Origin: Thermostichus vulcanus str. 'Rupite' | GTDB lineage: Bacteria; Cyanobacteriota; Cyanobacteriia; Thermostichales; Thermostichaceae | Assembly: GCF_022848905.1 (NCBI RefSeq) | Contig: NZ_JAFIRA010000012.1 | Span: forward strand, 1 to 64,000 | DNA: 64,000 nucleotides | Reading direction: 5' to 3' | Shown: positions 63,384-64,000 of the stretch, in pieces | How the letters are laid out: each line of letters begins with the position of its first letter | How positions within the stretch are numbered: position 1 is the first letter of the stretch | Translations under genes and position numbers: made by a program | The notes under the pieces: generated by a model | What the model was told of the DNA's origin: nothing | What the model saw: only the letters and a program-made list of their open reading frames with translations | The model's database searches: none

Positions 63384-63682
63384 TGGAGGAGCAGATGGAA
63401 CCGGAGGACTCCACTGCATCTGCGGCAGCGGATTCTTTTATCGTGCCCCGCACGACGCGTAGCGTCATCAAACTGGATCAATTCCTGAAGCTAACGGGAG
63501 TTGTCCCCACTGGCGGGCAGGCGAAGCAGTTGATCCTGACGGGGCAGGTGCAGGTGAACGGCCAAGTGGAAACCCGGCGGGGGCGCAAGCTGCGCTTTGG
63601 GGATGAAGTGGTGGCGCTAGGACAGCTTTGGCAAGTGCGCTGGGATACCGAGGTGGATCCGGATCCCTCCCCCACCGATTAG
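63383..63682 (+). CDS. S4-domain RNA-binding protein
   Basis: 99 aa. The S4 motif is IKLDQFLKLTGVVPTGGQAK then LILTGQVQVNGQVETRRGRK and LRFGDEV, as in YbcJ/RlbA-type small S4 proteins thought to bind ribosomal RNA. About 30 polar residues precede it and an acidic tail follows. Its ATG overlaps the aldehyde dehydrogenase stop (TAATG). Confidence 0.87.
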   Translation: MEEQMEPEDSTASAAADSFIVPRTTRSVIKLDQFLKLTGVVPTGGQAKQLILTGQVQVNGQVETRRGRKLRFGDEVVALGQLWQVRWDTEVDPDPSPTD

Positions 63683-63702
63683 AGCCATGAGGAGGGCGGT
63701 AC

Positions 63703-64000
63703 CTAATGCAAGGGGATGAGGAGCAGCATTGCTAAGGCCCCAACTCCTCCTGCCACCAAAAATTGCCACTCCAACCCCCATACCAGGCAAACGATGCCAG
63801 CCAAAATTTGGATCCCCCCTGTGATCCAGTAGGGGCGCCGGGGCGGATCCACCATGCCATTTAACCAATGGCCCAGCCCCATCTGAAACAGCCAAAACAC
63901 CCCCAAATACTGGCTGAGGGATGCTAAAGCAGTACGACCGACAAACGGCAACACCGACAGAACCATGCCCAGTGCGATCACCAGTGTCCACACCAAGCCG
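63703..64000 (-). CDS. Small membrane protein, probably cut by window edge
   Basis: At least 97 aa with three hydrophobic stretches (LVIALGMVLSVLPFVGRTAL; YLGVFWLFQMGLGHWL; QILAGIVCLVWGLEWQFLVA and GGVGALAMLLLIPL). The reading frame is open to the end of the window, so the true start may lie outside. No family recognised. Confidence 0.6.
   Translation of the reverse strand, partial: GLVWTLVIALGMVLSVLPFVGRTALASLSQYLGVFWLFQMGLGHWLNGMVDPPRRPYWITGGIQILAGIVCLVWGLEWQFLVAGGVGALAMLLLIPLH

Overview
The window looks like a chromosome segment of a thermophilic, unicellular cyanobacterium of the hot-spring Synechococcus (Thermostichus) type. It carries kaiABC, petN, a Ycf36/CGLD27 protein, pilMNOQ, a PAS-less phytochrome resembling the SyA-/SyB-Cph1 proteins of hot-spring Synechococcus, and a full set of pyruvate formate-lyase fermentation genes. 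The octamer core GGATCC is extremely frequent (nine copies in 2,001-3,000 alone) and behaves like the HIP palindromes of cyanobacteria. The species is inferred, not shown.

Layout. 1-1,170: end of a TPR protein, then msrA. 1,272-11,639 (minus strand): fermentation block with pflB, a pentapeptide-repeat gene, pflA, an OsmC gene, adhE, a DUF2283-mntA-hepT toxin-antitoxin module and a fused ADP-forming acyl-CoA synthetase/GNAT gene; pfkA diverges from pflB. 13.4-16.5 kb: HpxZ-like, FHA-adenylate cyclase, ycf36 and ribF genes. 16.5-21 kb: DUF2079 membrane protein, a decayed tnpB, an MFS transporter and a frameshifted EAL gene. 21.3-27.5 kb: nucleoside-type ABC permeases, serine hydrolase, LysR regulator and TrpD2-like gene. 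27.8-32.7 kb: DUF4912, a secreted protein, GT9 and an EamA transporter. 32.7-34.7 kb: a GGATCC-free zone with a broken RHH gene, a broken ISL3-type transposase and a collapsed ACR3-type transporter. 34.7-38 kb: FemAB-like/ATP-grasp/esterase cassette. 38-41 kb: LON-domain, ruvC, pgsA and nucleoside hydrolase. 41-44.2 kb: kaiABC. 45-50 kb: pilMNOQ. 50-57 kb: mixed housekeeping genes. 57.5-64 kb: phytochrome kinase, DUF309, petN with a small partner, SRPBCC, aldehyde dehydrogenase and S4 genes.

How the genes fit together. PFL with its activase, AdhE and the ADP-forming synthetase would turn pyruvate into formate, ethanol and acetate plus ATP, a plausible night-time anoxic metabolism in a mat; clock and light-sensing genes lie in the same window. 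pilMNOQ supply the alignment subcomplex and secretin of type IV pili.

The most unusual signal is a class of exact two-copy tandem duplications of 8-17 bp, found at twelve places. Four of them lie in genes (hepT, the EAL gene, the RHH gene, tnpB), and deleting one copy by eye restores the family reading frame in each (tnpB also needs one further base). A second signal is a set of hairpin repeats, two of which lie inside coding sequences (ruvC C-terminus and an SRPBCC gene).
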